Positions 7,645 through 7,752 of a stretch of DNA of 7,752 nucleotides are shown here, piece after piece; the first letter of the stretch is position 1; each line of letters starts with the position of its first letter. The position numbers and the translations under genes are program-made. The DNA comes from Hyphomicrobiaceae bacterium. GTDB lineage: Bacteria > Pseudomonadota > Alphaproteobacteria > Rhizobiales > Hyphomicrobiaceae. The stretch is taken from positions 1 to 7,752 of the forward strand of contig JANYHP010000607.1 in NCBI GenBank assembly GCA_025359005.1, read 5' to 3'. Below the pieces are notes generated by a model that saw only the letters and a program-made list of their open reading frames with translations, was not told the DNA's origin and did not search any database.

Positions 7645-7752
7645 GTGGCGCGCGGCCGCGCGATCATCCCCAGCAACATCAACCACCCCGAACTCGAACC
7701 CGTCATCATCGGCCGCAACTTCCTGGTCAAAATCAACGCCAACATCGGCAAT
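7507..7752. repeat. Imperfect inverted repeat formed by two head-to-head thiC segments
   Basis: The minus strand from 7626 down to 7507 and the plus strand from 7633 up to 7752 align codon for codon without gaps. By hand, 94 of 120 bases and 34 of 40 residues are identical. The symmetry axis lies between 7629 and 7630, the middle of GAATTC, with a perfect 8-base palindrome at 7626-7633 and no spacer. The right arm reaches the window edge, so its full extent is unknown. A second perfect palindrome, CGCGCGGCCGCGCG, lies at 7649-7662 within the right arm. Confidence 0.88.
7636..7752 (+). CDS. thiC: Second ThiC fragment, head to head with the first
   Basis: The plus strand reads RDEVARGRAIIPSN then INHPELEPVIIGRNF then LVKINANIGN, an uninterrupted and highly conserved part of phosphomethylpyrimidine synthase, and runs off the right edge. 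It corresponds to the same protein segment as RAEIARGRAIIPANINHPE on the minus strand but differs at about one base in five, mostly at third codon positions, so it is a different functional-looking allele or homologue and not a copied read. No start codon or N-terminal domain precedes it: upstream bases belong to the opposite copy, and the residue before RDEV is Gly (GGG at 7633-7635) where ThiC has Val. Translation from here as it stands is unlikely. Confidence 0.75.

Overview
The window reads as ordinary chromosomal DNA of a G+C-rich Gram-negative bacterium, most likely an alphaproteobacterium of the Hyphomicrobiales type. The reasons are an LptF-type lipopolysaccharide exporter subunit, several alphaproteobacterial-looking protein sequences, GTG starts, and the order aminotransferase / homoserine dehydrogenase / class II fructose-1,6-bisphosphatase. 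I recall that order as common in this class but could not check it here.

Layout. At 1-418 (minus) lies the 5' part of lptF, running off the left edge. A 356-base divergent intergenic region follows. On the plus strand come a class I/II PLP aminotransferase (775-1998), an MBL-fold hydrolase (2056-2925), homoserine dehydrogenase hom (3091-4413), a palindromic REP-like repeat (about 4422-4498), a small cytidine-deaminase-fold protein (4539-4943) and glpX (5099-6109). Convergent to them, at 6313-7644 (minus), is the catalytic C-terminal two thirds of thiC. At the right edge (7636-7752) the plus strand encodes the same segment of a second, different ThiC.

Function. The aminotransferase and Hom point to aspartate-family or alanine amino acid metabolism, GlpX to gluconeogenesis or the Calvin cycle, the deaminase to nucleoside salvage or detoxification, and ThiC to the pyrimidine half of thiamine. 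The MBL hydrolase and the deaminase look like insertions into the aminotransferase-hom-glpX block. Spacers of 57 to 165 bases argue against one tightly coupled operon.

The most anomalous structure is the right edge. Two thiC sequences, 94 of 120 bases identical, meet head to head around a GAATTC at 7627-7632, and neither has its N-terminal domain here. A chimeric join or misassembly is the simplest reading; a real inverted duplication is the alternative. I see no convincing new defence, mobile or CRISPR system. The second-tier curiosities are an 11-G tract, the repeat behind hom, a lactonase-like enzyme beside hom, and a deaminase with an altered substrate motif.
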